Of a stretch of DNA of 64,000 bases, positions 1 to 6,795 are shown in pieces. The translations under genes were made by a program, and so were the position numbers. How positions within the stretch are numbered: position 1 is the stretch's first letter; each line of letters opens with the position of its first letter. The notes beneath the pieces are model-generated. The model saw nothing but the letters and a program-made list of their open reading frames with translations, had not been told where the DNA came from and did no database searches. Source of the DNA: Selenomonadales bacterium (GTDB taxonomy: Bacteria > Bacillota > Negativicutes > Sporomusales > UBA7701); assembly GCA_018434945.1 (NCBI GenBank), contig JAHDOI010000028.1, forward strand, positions 1-64,000, read 5' to 3'.

Positions 1-3
1 GGG

Positions 4-102
4 CTACACTCTAAGCACCGAAGTCCATGCTTCAGTAAGACCCCGTAGCTCTCCGACTTCTTTGAGGATATTATCGCAAAGTTCCGGAGGTACGTAAACC
101 AT
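4..102 (-). pseudogene. Short ORF remnant of unknown origin
   Basis: A 32-codon reading frame runs from an ATG at 102 to a TAG at 4-6. It begins MVYVPPELC and ends TSVLRV, and has protein-like composition. It has no properly spaced ribosome binding site, and an in-frame stop lies nine codons upstream of the ATG. I read it as the 3' remnant of a degraded gene. It matches no family I recognise and may be spurious. Confidence 0.2.
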
Positions 103-199
103 CTCCAGTTGGTCAAGATTACTATACTAGTAAGACCGCCGGCGGAACGGGGGGCGAACCCAATGCCGGGAAAAAGCCGACCCTAGTTTTGGTGATTGG

Positions 200-1294
200 T
201 TATTGTTGATATGATAACACCCTTTGCAATGTACGCTGCCAGAGTTTTTCTATTTCCGCAAAGTTCATGTTGGGGACGTAGTAGGTTTCGAGTTCGTCGT
301 GGAGGGTTTTGGCGCGTTTGATGCAGGCGACGCTTTTGACGAACAGTTCCCAGAAGAGGTCCTGGTCGTAGGTGACGGCGGCGGCGCGGGCGGCGACGAT
401 GTCGCGTTTGCGGCACTCGCTCATGTCGATGGTGAGCTCGGGCTGGCGGGACGCGTGGTAGGGGTGCGGCAGGAACGAGGTGGTGACGGCGACGTCCAAA
501 GCGGGGATGACGGCGTGTTCGGGTTTTTCGGGGTCGAGGGGGCAGTAGAAGGCTTCGACGTCGAGACCTTTGGCGAGGGCGGCGTCGATCACTTTGCGGA
601 CGAGGGTGCTTTTGCCGCAGCCGGGGTCGCCGGTGACGACGAAGCAGCGCCCGGCGGACCAGACGGAGCTGTCGAGGTAGTTGACCATGCCGTCGGGGGT
701 GATGGCGGAGGCGAACAGTTTGCGGAGGCGCCCAGCCCCTACGGTGTCGCGGGCGCTGAAGACGGCGCCGAGAAGTTCGCTGGCGCGTTCGTTGGCGGCG
801 GCGTGGTCGAGGGCTTCGGCGTTGGCGGCCTCCCAGTCGTCGTAGAGGGCTTTGGCGGCGCGGAGGAGGCGGTAGGCGCGCTGGAAGTTGTTGCTTATTT
901 CGGCGGTGCAGACTATTATCTGACGCTTGTTGGCGATCATGCCGGCTTCGTCCCAGAAGTCGCCGAGGTGGATGATTTCGTCGACACAGCCGGGGTGGCG
1001 GGGGTCGACGACGTGGGGGGCGGTGCCGTCGATGAAGGCGACGCCGAGGGCGGGGACGACGACGCCGTCAAGGGAGCCGTTGTCGCTGGAGCAATGGTGG
1101 TGTTCGAGGTCGAAGCCGCGGGCGCGGAGCTCCTCCCCCATCCGGCGCATGAAGGTGGATTTGCCGGTGCCGGGCCCGCCTTTCATGATGAAGATGCGCC
1201 TGGAGTCGGTCGGGATTATGTAGTTGTAGTAGGAGAAGAAGCCCTGGGGCGTGTTGCCGCCCGGAAAAAGGTGACGGATCTTTCCCTCGCTCAT
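200..1294 (-). CDS. PRK06851-type protein with two P-loop ATPase modules
   Basis: This 364-residue protein carries two Walker A motifs: GGPGTGKST near residue 39 and GDPGCGKST near residue 222. Each opens a half of similar layout, so the protein looks like a tandem duplication of a P-loop ATPase. This matches a Firmicutes family of uncharacterised ATPases annotated as PRK06851; the exact substrate is not known. The ATG at 1294 follows GGGGGATAACAC, a good binding site. The upstream neighbour on the other strand is a UPF0316 membrane protein, so the two are divergent. No operon partner is visible. The family call is confident; no function is assigned. Confidence 0.8.
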   Translation of the reverse strand: MSEGKIRHLFPGGNTPQGFFSYYNYIIPTDSRRIFIMKGGPGTGKSTFMRRMGEELRARGFDLEHHHCSSDNGSLDGVVVPALGVAFIDGTAPHVVDPRHPGCVDEIIHLGDFWDEAGMIANKRQIIVCTAEISNNFQRAYRLLRAAKALYDDWEAANAEALDHAAANERASELLGAVFSARDTVGAGRLRKLFASAITPDGMVNYLDSSVWSAGRCFVVTGDPGCGKSTLVRKVIDAALAKGLDVEAFYCPLDPEKPEHAVIPALDVAVTTSFLPHPYHASRQPELTIDMSECRKRDIVAARAAAVTYDQDLFWELFVKSVACIKRAKTLHDELETYYVPNMNFAEIEKLWQRTLQRVLSYQQ

Positions 1295-1482
1295 GTGTTA
1301 TCCCCCTATTCGGCCCTGCCGACGGCAGGCTGATTTTTAACGCACATTATGATATGCGGCGGAGGGGATTCTGCTACCGGGAGCGGACGCAAGATACCGT
1401 CCATAATCGCGGCGGCCGGGGACATACTAAGAGACGGGAGGGGCGGCGACAGGCCGCGAATTTTACGGGCGGAGGGCTTAGG

Positions 1483-1998
1483 ATGGAGTCGATCCTCGGG
1501 TATCTCGCCGTCTTTTTTGCCAGGGTCGCCGATATGACGCTGGCCACCGTCCGCACGCTGATGGTGATGCGGGGCCGGAAGTTCATGGCCGCGGCCATCG
1601 GTTTCGTGGAGGTGATAATTTACGTTGTGGCCCTGAAGTTCGTTCTCGATTCGCTCAACAATATCCCCAGCCTGATTGTTTACGCTCTCGGGTTCGCGGC
1701 CGGCAACGCTGCCGGCCTGTGGGCGGAAGAGCGGCTGGCGCTGGGGTATTACGTGATGCAGGTGATAACGGCCCGCGACGCGGTCGCGTTCGCCGACGTG
1801 CTGCGCAAGCAGGGGTTTGGGGTGACGCTTTTCCCCTGCCAGGGCAAGGAGGGCTGCTACGATCTGCTGAACGTGGTTTTCGAGCGGAAACGCCTCGATG
1901 AGCTGGAGGACGCGGTGCACGACTGGGACCCGAAGGCATTCGTGACGGTGACGGATACCCGCGCCATCCGCGGCGGCCACTTTTACCGCAATAAGTAG
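1483..1998 (+). CDS. UPF0316 / DUF2179 membrane protein
   Basis: Using the ATG at 1483, which follows GGAGGG at the right spacing, gives 171 residues. The frame is open 43 codons further upstream, but that part is not protein-like. The first 85 or so residues hold about three membrane segments, and the rest is a compact soluble domain of the DUF2179 type. This arrangement is that of the UPF0316 family, integral membrane proteins of unknown role related to the C-terminal domain of YitT proteins. The gene stands alone and is closed by a strong terminator four bases after its stop. Confidence 0.8.
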   Translation: MESILGYLAVFFARVADMTLATVRTLMVMRGRKFMAAAIGFVEVIIYVVALKFVLDSLNNIPSLIVYALGFAAGNAAGLWAEERLALGYYVMQVITARDAVAFADVLRKQGFGVTLFPCQGKEGCYDLLNVVFERKRLDELEDAVHDWDPKAFVTVTDTRAIRGGHFYRNK

Positions 1999-2003
1999 AA
2001 AAG

Positions 2004-2029
2004 CCGCTTGCCGGTGGCAAGCGGTTTTT
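2004..2029 (+). terminator. Rho-independent terminator
   Basis: CCGCTTGCC at 2004-2012 pairs perfectly with GGCAAGCGG at 2016-2024 across a GGT loop and is followed by five T. It ends the UPF0316 gene. Confidence 0.9.
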
Positions 2030-2060
2030 GCATGGCTGAGAATATTTTCTTATGCGCGGA

Positions 2061-2188
2061 CGGCCGCGGACGTTCAGAAGCCCCCAGATGCTAGGCGGCT
2101 CCGCCGGGCGTGCTGCGACGCGTACTCGGGCGTACGCTAGCAAGCGCACGGCGGACTAATGCAGCAGATGGGGCCTTCTTCGCGGCCG
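2061..2188. repeat. Dispersed intergenic repeat, copy R1
   Basis: This is one of six related elements in the window. The left end has CGGCCGCG, then AGAAG and CCCAGATGC. The right end has GCAGATGGGG, then CTTCT and CGCGGCCG, so the two ends are an imperfect inverted repeat. The centre contains GCGTAC and GTACGC facing each other. The right end stops three bases short of the TPM gene stop codon. Confidence 0.75.
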
Positions 2189-2191
2189 TAA

Positions 2192-2956
2192 CTACCAGCG
2201 TCGGTCGGAGCCGCCGCCTCCACCCGACCCTCCGCCGAACCCCCCTCCTCCCCCACCGCCGCCGCGGCGCATGAGGAGGGACAGGATGAGCCAGGTGAAC
2301 TGGCCGCCGAAAAAGACCCAATCGAGGATGAAGAGGCCGATGGCGCCGGCGAGGAGAAGGATTTTGCCCCACCAGGGCAGGTCGTCCCACCAGGGCGCGT
2401 CGCCGGGCGTCTGGGGCCGGGAGACGGTTTTCTTCTTGTCGCCGTCGAGGGTGATGCCGTATTCCTGGGCAGCTTCCTGGGCGACGGCGAGGTAGCCGTT
2501 GTAGACGCCCCGGTCGAAGTCGCCGCGCTGGAAGTAGGGCAGCATGTATTCGTCCTGGATGCGGCCGGTTTTGGCGTCGGGCAGCCGTCCTTCGAGGCCG
2601 TAGCCGACTTCGATGCGGGAGGCGCGGTCGTCGACGGCGACGAGGATGACGACGCCGTTGTTTTTGGCTTTGTCGCCGACGCCCCACTGCCTGAGGATGG
2701 CGAGGGCGTACTCGGCGGGTGGCGCGCCGCCGGTGGTTTTGACGACGACGGCGACGACGTGGGCTTTTGTTTTGCCTTTTAACTGGGAGCCGAGGAAGTT
2801 GATCCTCGTTTTGGCGTCTTCGCTGAGGACGCCGGCGTAGTCGCGGACGAAGAGGCTGCCTGAGGCGGGGGCGGGCGGGATGGCAGGCTGGGCCCAGGCC
2901 ACAGCGCCGGAAAGCAGGAACGCCGCCAGCAACAGGCAGGCCAGCCACTTTTTCAT
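2192..2956 (-). CDS. TPM domain protein (YgcG-like), secreted and membrane anchored
   Basis: The protein has 254 residues. It has an N-terminal signal peptide (about residues 1-22, ending near AWAQ), a TPM domain at about 37-165, a transmembrane helix near 200-222, and a glycine-rich tail with runs of up to nine glycines. TPM proteins act outside the membrane, and some have been reported to have acid phosphatase activity or to assist photosystem repair; here no substrate can be assigned. The start ATG follows GAGGGATAAAACC. The lemA gene ends 27 bases upstream on the same strand, a pairing that is common and suggests joint action at the envelope. Confidence 0.88.
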   Translation of the reverse strand: MKKWLACLLLAAFLLSGAVAWAQPAIPPAPASGSLFVRDYAGVLSEDAKTRINFLGSQLKGKTKAHVVAVVVKTTGGAPPAEYALAILRQWGVGDKAKNNGVVILVAVDDRASRIEVGYGLEGRLPDAKTGRIQDEYMLPYFQRGDFDRGVYNGYLAVAQEAAQEYGITLDGDKKKTVSRPQTPGDAPWWDDLPWWGKILLLAGAIGLFILDWVFFGGQFTWLILSLLMRRGGGGGGGGFGGGSGGGGGSDRRW

Positions 2957-2983
2957 GGTTTTATCCCTCGTTTCGGAACGGGG

Positions 2984-3538
2984 TTAGAATTTGACCTGGG
3001 GTACCTGTTTGGCGCCTTCCTCGGCGCGGAAGTATTCCTTGGGGCCGAAGCCCATCATGCCGGCGAAGATGCTGGTCGGCAGGGAGCGGATCTTGGTGTT
3101 GTAGCCCTGGACGGCGTCGTTGTAGTCTTTGCGGGCCACGGCGATGCGGTTTTCGGTGCCGGAAAGCTCGTCCATGAGGCCGCGGAAGTTCTGGTCGGCC
3201 TTGAGGTTGGGGTAGTTTTCGACGACGACGAGCAGGCGGGAGAGCGCGGAGCTGAGTTCGCCGTCGGCCTGGGCCTTGGCGGCGGGACCGGCGGCGCCGG
3301 CCAGTTTGGCGCGGGCGTCGGCCACGGCGGCGATAGCCTGCTGTTCGTGGGCGGCGTAGCCCTTGACGGTGCTGACGAGGTTGGGGATGAGGTCGGCGCG
3401 GCGCTGGAGCATGTTTTCGATCTGGCTCCATTTGCCGTTGACGTTTTCGTTCATGCCGACGAGGCTGTTGTAGCTTGAAAAGCCGAAGACGACGAGCAGG
3501 GCGACCACGGCGATGACGATCCAGAGTGATTTGTTCAC
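2984..3538 (-). CDS. lemA: LemA family protein
   Basis: The 184-residue protein opens with one membrane helix at about residues 4-22 and continues as a helical LemA domain. Typical family blocks are visible: [21 protein letters not shown], then [19 protein letters not shown], then the [15 protein letters not shown] region. The start is a GTG at 3538, preceded by AGGAGG. The family localises to the membrane with the helical bundle outside; its precise role is unknown. It forms a two-gene unit with the TPM gene downstream. Confidence 0.92.
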   Translation of the reverse strand: MNKSLWIVIAVVALLVVFGFSSYNSLVGMNENVNGKWSQIENMLQRRADLIPNLVSTVKGYAAHEQQAIAAVADARAKLAGAAGPAAKAQADGELSSALSRLLVVVENYPNLKADQNFRGLMDELSGTENRIAVARKDYNDAVQGYNTKIRSLPTSIFAGMMGFGPKEYFRAEEGAKQVPQVKF

Positions 3539-3592
3539 TTTTTTACCTCCTGTTTGGGTTTGGGGTACTTATTTATTATAGCAGAAAATATG

Positions 3593-4291
3593 CTAGTCCG
3601 CCCATTCGGCCACAGGATTATCTTTTTCTATTAAGAATATTTCCGTCTGGCAGCCGAGGAAGGCGAGCGTGGCGGCCAGTTCGCCCCGGGCGTTCAGGAC
3701 GTCGGTTTTGTTGAGGTCGGCGAAGCCGTCGATGGGGAAGAAGATGTCGCTGGTGTCGTCCTCGATTTTGGCTTTGTCGCCCTGGCGCCAGACCCAGCGG
3801 CGGGTGCGGACTTCAAGGCCGTCGGCGTAGACGATCTCGCTGGGAGGGACTTCTTCGGACTCGGGACTGCCGAAGGGGGTGAAGATGTCGCCGGGACGGC
3901 TGAGGCGGAGGTGGATGTCGCCGGCCATGCGGCCGAGGTCGTGGGCGCCGATGGGGAGGATGTATTTGAGGGAGACGGCGTTGCCGAGGTCGACGACGCT
4001 GTTGATGCTGGGGATGTGGCCGGTTTTGACGGCGCGGGTGTGGAGGGCTTCGACCGAGCTGGCGAATTTGTTGGGGTTGAGGCCGAGTTTGCTGAAGGCG
4101 TCACGCCATACGGCGATGGAGGGGTGATTTTTGACGCCGTCGGGGAAGTTGCCGGCGGCGGCGGCGAGGGAGGCTTCGAGTTTCTTGGCCACGGCGGGCT
4201 GTTCGCCCTGGGGGAAGCCTTTGGCGATGACGACGCCGAAGCATGCTGTGGGGAATAGTTCGAAGATTTCGGGGGCGACGATGAATTTCAT
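3593..4291 (-). CDS. B3/B4 domain protein (PheRS beta-like tRNA-editing fold)
   Basis: This 232-residue protein matches stand-alone B3/B4 domain proteins, which share a fold with the editing module of phenylalanyl-tRNA synthetase beta chain. The visible blocks are WRDAFSKLGLNPNKF, the IPSINSVVDLGNAVSLK stretch, and a late FFPIDGF segment, all standard for the family. No catalytic synthetase domain is present. The family may check mischarged tRNA or bind amino acids, but this is not established. The ATG at 4291 follows AAAGGAGCTGACCCC. It is monocistronic and lies downstream of a structured intergenic region. Confidence 0.8.
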   Translation of the reverse strand: MKFIVAPEIFELFPTACFGVVIAKGFPQGEQPAVAKKLEASLAAAAGNFPDGVKNHPSIAVWRDAFSKLGLNPNKFASSVEALHTRAVKTGHIPSINSVVDLGNAVSLKYILPIGAHDLGRMAGDIHLRLSRPGDIFTPFGSPESEEVPPSEIVYADGLEVRTRRWVWRQGDKAKIEDDTSDIFFPIDGFADLNKTDVLNARGELAATLAFLGCQTEIFLIEKDNPVAEWAD

Positions 4292-4407
4292 GGGGTCAGC
4301 TCCTTTGGAAATATGGATTGCTGAAAGTCAGCGGCATTTTTTGCGGAAAGTTGGATCGCCGCTTGCGTGTCTACGGATGAACGCGCTGTAAGTCTTGCGC
4401 CGACTCC

Positions 4408-4479
4408 GCCGTACCGGCGCCAAACGGGCGTCCATGCCCGTTGTCGCCTCGCCCGGCCGTCCATGGCCGGGCGTACGGT
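4408..4479. repeat. Twin-hairpin structured element with identical loops
   Basis: Two perfect hairpins share the same six-base loop: a 7-bp stem at 4423-4429/4436-4442 and an 8-bp stem at 4451-4458/4465-4472. The loop reads ATGGAC on the minus strand and GTCCAT on the plus strand. An outer stem, CCGTAC 4409-4414 with GTACGG 4473-4478, encloses both. It fills the 299-base gap 4292-4590, in which I see no gene. It could be a repeat element or a small structured RNA. Confidence 0.6.
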
Positions 4480-4590
4480 GTCGTTAGCGGCTTGCTTCGA
4501 CCAACAGCGCGTAACATCCTCCGCCAATGCGCGCTTGCGATGACAACTTCCGCCCGTTAGGACCAAGACATGTTTTAGGCTTGGGGCTTA

Positions 4591-5100
4591 TCAGCGACCG
4601 TAACGCTCATGGTAAATACGTTTTTCGTCGTACCTGTCCACCCTCCCCGGGGTTTCCGCCGGATGACCGACGGCGACGATGGCGAAGGGCACGATGGGCT
4701 CGGGGATGGCGAGGATGCGGCGGATGCCTGCGACGCGCTCGGGCACGGGGTGGACGCCGAGCCAGCAGGTGCCGAGGCCGAGGTCGGCGGCGGCGAGGAG
4801 GATGTTCTGGGTGGCGGCGGCGCAGTCCTGGACCCAGTATTCGACCGGGTAACGGCTGCGGGCAGGGTCGTTGCAGACGACGATGGCGACCGGGGCCTGC
4901 TTGAGCATCTGGGAATAGGGGTGGACATGGGTTATCGCTTCGCGGGCGGCCTGGTCGGTGACGACGATGAATTCCCACGGCTGTTCGTTGCCGGCCGAGG
5001 GGGCGGCCATGGCTGCGGCAAGCAGTTTTTCGACGGCGCCGGCGGCGACAGGCTGGTCGGTGTAGCGGCGGATGCTGCGGGGGGTGAAGATGGCTTCCAT
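4591..5100 (-). CDS. Nitroreductase family protein
   Basis: This 169-residue protein begins with the FMN-binding block of nitroreductases (RSIRRYTDQPV) and has the AAPSAGNEQPWEF motif near residue 33, followed by a conserved glycine-rich WLGVHP segment. Such enzymes are FMN-dependent and reduce quinones, flavins or nitro compounds with NAD(P)H; the actual substrate is unknown. The ATG at 5100 has GGAGCTGAT in front. It starts four bases after the stop of the HAD gene and is likely co-transcribed with it. A second, diverged family member lies at 10200-10769. Confidence 0.9.
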   Translation of the reverse strand: MEAIFTPRSIRRYTDQPVAAGAVEKLLAAAMAAPSAGNEQPWEFIVVTDQAAREAITHVHPYSQMLKQAPVAIVVCNDPARSRYPVEYWVQDCAAATQNILLAAADLGLGTCWLGVHPVPERVAGIRRILAIPEPIVPFAIVAVGHPAETPGRVDRYDEKRIYHERYGR

Positions 5101-5104
5101 ATGA

Positions 5105-5476
5105 TCAGCTCCTTGTTTTTTTCTTGCGGTAGGTCCAGGGCCGGAAGGATTTTATCTTGGCAAGGAGAGCGCCGGCGTCGCCGTCGAAGGTGATGGCCCG
5201 GTCGTCGACGATGACTTTGGCGGGCGGTTTTTCATCGGTGACGGCGTCGACGGCGATGCCGTAGACGGCCAGCCAGCGCTCGATGGCGGCGATGCCGCCG
5301 GGCTGGTAGCAGCGGGATGAGACGATGACGACCCGGTAGTATTTCCTCATATTCGCTATCGCGTCTTTTATCCCCTCCACGGGCGGGTCGGGGATGTTGT
5401 CGGCTCCCTGCCAGCCGCTGGCGTAGCTGTGGACGACGCCGTCGAAGTCGAGGATGACGGTGGGTTTGAAGGGCAT
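5105..5476 (-). CDS. HAD-like hydrolase, small
   Basis: The protein is 123 residues long from the ATG at 5476, which follows GAGGTG with nine bases of spacing. An upstream ATG at 5500 lacks a binding site. Motif I, ILDFDGVVHS, supplies the two catalytic aspartates of the haloacid dehalogenase fold. A VIVSSR segment fits motif II, and a VIVDDRAITF block fits the acidic motif. With almost no cap domain it resembles small HAD phosphatases of unknown substrate. It heads a two-gene unit with the nitroreductase. Confidence 0.78.
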   Translation of the reverse strand: MPFKPTVILDFDGVVHSYASGWQGADNIPDPPVEGIKDAIANMRKYYRVVIVSSRCYQPGGIAAIERWLAVYGIAVDAVTDEKPPAKVIVDDRAITFDGDAGALLAKIKSFRPWTYRKKKTRS

Positions 5477-5596
5477 GGTTTTTTTCACCTCGCGAAACAT
5501 TATTGCCCGTTACCGTCCCGGCCATGCGCGGCGCCCAGCGCCGACGGCGGCTGTTTTTTGCGCCGCGGGGCAAACTAGCTGCGGAGGTGATTTTTC

Positions 5597-5743
5597 ATGG
5601 TCAGCCGGAGCGAGGCGGACCGACGGCGGAAGCCGGCTGTGCGGCCGGGAGCCGGCCGCGACGGAGCCGCCGCCCTGGAAGAGGATGTGTACGCAAAACA
5701 GGAAAGGCTGTTTACCGAGGGGACGTCGGAGATGCCGTCGTAG
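5597..5743 (+). CDS. Small hypothetical protein, 48 aa
   Basis: A GGAGGTGA box sits six bases before the ATG at 5597, an excellent ribosome binding site in otherwise empty DNA. The 48-residue product is very basic in its first half (SEADRRRKPAVR) and acidic and polar in its second half (LEEDVYAKQERLF). It has no membrane segment or cysteine. I recognise no family. The strong start signal and the change in composition argue for a real gene. It stands in a group of small genes that continues to 6718. Confidence 0.45.
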   Translation: MVSRSEADRRRKPAVRPGAGRDGAAALEEDVYAKQERLFTEGTSEMPS

Positions 5744-5918
5744 CAGCTGCCGCAATTTGCCAGTGGCGGCGAAGATTAGGCGCCGGCATTGCGGCGCACA
5801 ATAACGCCGAGGGGGCTGGTAGGCCGGGAAGGCCGCGGACCTGAGGCGGGGCCGCGCGCTCCCCGGATATATCAGCCCCTGCGGACGCGTCGCCTGACCA
5901 GGCAAGGGGGTGAGCTGC

Positions 5919-6044
5919 ATGGATATGAAGTATGACCACGCCGAGCCCGACCCGTACCCGGACGCCAATCTGGCCAAACGCCGGCGTCTGGAGATGCTCG
6001 ATATCCGCCCGGCGGTGACGGTGTATAAGCCGCCGGAGGAGTAA
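5919..6044 (+). CDS. Small hypothetical protein, 41 aa
   Basis: The ATG at 5919 follows GGGGGTGA with good spacing. The 41-residue product is charged and proline-rich (AEPDPYPDANLAKRRR, then VTVYKPPEE). A GC-rich hairpin with a short T stretch follows four bases after the stop. No family is recognised. The start signal and the downstream terminator make this a likely real small protein. Confidence 0.5.
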   Translation: MDMKYDHAEPDPYPDANLAKRRRLEMLDIRPAVTVYKPPEE

Positions 6045-6047
6045 ACT

Positions 6048-6076
6048 GGGGCCGCCATGACCGAGGCGGCCTCTTT
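6048..6076 (+). terminator. Hairpin terminator after the 41-aa gene
   Basis: Nine paired bases (6048-6056 with 6065-6073, one G-T pair) are followed by TTT. The T stretch is short, so termination may be partial. Confidence 0.55.
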
Positions 6077-6081
6077 CCGGG

Positions 6082-6282
6082 TTATCCCACCGACGACAGC
6101 AGGGTCGCGATGGCGATCCCCAGGTCGGCGATGGCGGCGAGGTCGGGTTCGTCTTTGGCGGCTTCCGCCTCGCTCAGTCTGGTCATGAGGTCCATTGTTC
6201 GCAGGGCGATGATCTTGCGGGTGAGGTCGTAGTTGTTGAGCTGGTCGGCCAGCGGGCCGGCGAGTTGTCTGTCTTTGCCCAT
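6082..6282 (-). CDS. Small hypothetical helical protein, 66 aa
   Basis: I start at the ATG at 6282 because GGAGGTGG lies five bases upstream; the frame is open for 48 more codons but without a binding site. The 66 residues are mostly helical and include a stretch LTRKIIALRTMDLMTRLSEA and a hydrophobic end, IAIATLLSSVG. No family is recognised. It lies opposite to its small neighbours. It may be a soluble helical-hairpin protein; no function is proposed. Confidence 0.5.
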   Translation of the reverse strand: MGKDRQLAGPLADQLNNYDLTRKIIALRTMDLMTRLSEAEAAKDEPDLAAIADLGIAIATLLSSVG

Positions 6283-6398
6283 GTGCGCCACCTCCGGCTT
6301 TTTCCCATTGTATGAACGCCGGGGCGGCGCGGTGACGGCCGTGGACATGGCGCCCAGCCTGCAAAACCCGGATTCGGGCGCCTGACGATTGTTTTCTA

Positions 6399-6427
6399 TT
6401 GACTTGTATCCTCCCATGTGATACATT
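6399..6427 (+). promoter_or_regulatory. Sigma-A type promoter
   Basis: TTGACT at 6399-6404 and TACATT at 6422-6427 are separated by 17 bases and point towards the small gene at 6533. A terminator-like hairpin lies between this promoter and that gene. Confidence 0.45.
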
Positions 6428-6463
6428 TTTTGTAAGCCATATCAATTTTCTTTTCCTGTTGAT

Positions 6464-6493
6464 GTCTGTGTGTAAACGCAGACCTCTTTTTTT
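6464..6493 (+). terminator. Leader hairpin with T tract (possible attenuator)
   Basis: GTCTGTGT pairs with ACGCAGAC (one G-T pair) around a GTAA loop and is followed by CTC and a run of seven or more T. It lies about 40 bases after the predicted promoter and 40 bases before the next gene, the position of an attenuator or of a very short RNA terminator. Confidence 0.55.
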
Positions 6494-6532
6494 GTCTGTC
6501 GGCCGGGGAATACTAAGCCGGGGGTGATAAAT

Positions 6533-6718
6533 ATGAGCGACCCTGATCGGAGCGAGTATGTCCGTTTTCCGGAGAGGGTGAAAACCCGCGATTCGCTAGG
6601 CTCGGCCGGCGAGATGGTAACGGCGGCGCGACAGGCGGAGCGGGCCGAGAAGCGGCTGGGGGACGAGCCGGCGGTGACGGCGTCGCAGGATGCGTTCGCG
6701 GCCGCGGAGGAAGAATAA
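6533..6718 (+). CDS. Small hypothetical protein, 61 aa
   Basis: The ATG at 6533 follows GGGGGTGATAAAT; an in-frame GTG at 6524 lies inside that binding site and is less likely. The 61-residue product is polar and charged, with an alanine/glutamate-rich tail (AFAAAEEE), no cysteines and no membrane segment. No family is recognised. The leader carries a promoter and an attenuator-like hairpin. The next gene, an AsmA-like protein, starts after 77 bases that hold a second hairpin. Confidence 0.5.
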   Translation: MSDPDRSEYVRFPERVKTRDSLGSAGEMVTAARQAERAEKRLGDEPAVTASQDAFAAAEEE

Positions 6719-6731
6719 GGGGACTAAAGTC

Positions 6732-6788
6732 GGGAGGAAATTTGCCTCCTGCCGCTTAAATATTAGAGTAACGCAAAGCGGCAGGAGG
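6732..6788 (+). promoter_or_regulatory. Hairpin that masks the AsmA-like gene's ribosome binding site
   Basis: A 13-bp perfect inverted repeat (6745-6757 with 6776-6788, 18-base loop) includes the GGAGG binding site of the next gene in its right arm. An upstream GGGAGG at 6732-6737 can instead pair with the CCTCC of the left arm, which would free the binding site. The two pairings exclude each other. Confidence 0.6.
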
Positions 6789-6795
6789 TTTTGTC

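Noticed and set aside
5503..5844. 113-codon plus-strand frame overlapping the small 48-aa gene
   Set aside because: Arginine/alanine-rich with no binding site; the 48-codon frame has a strong one.
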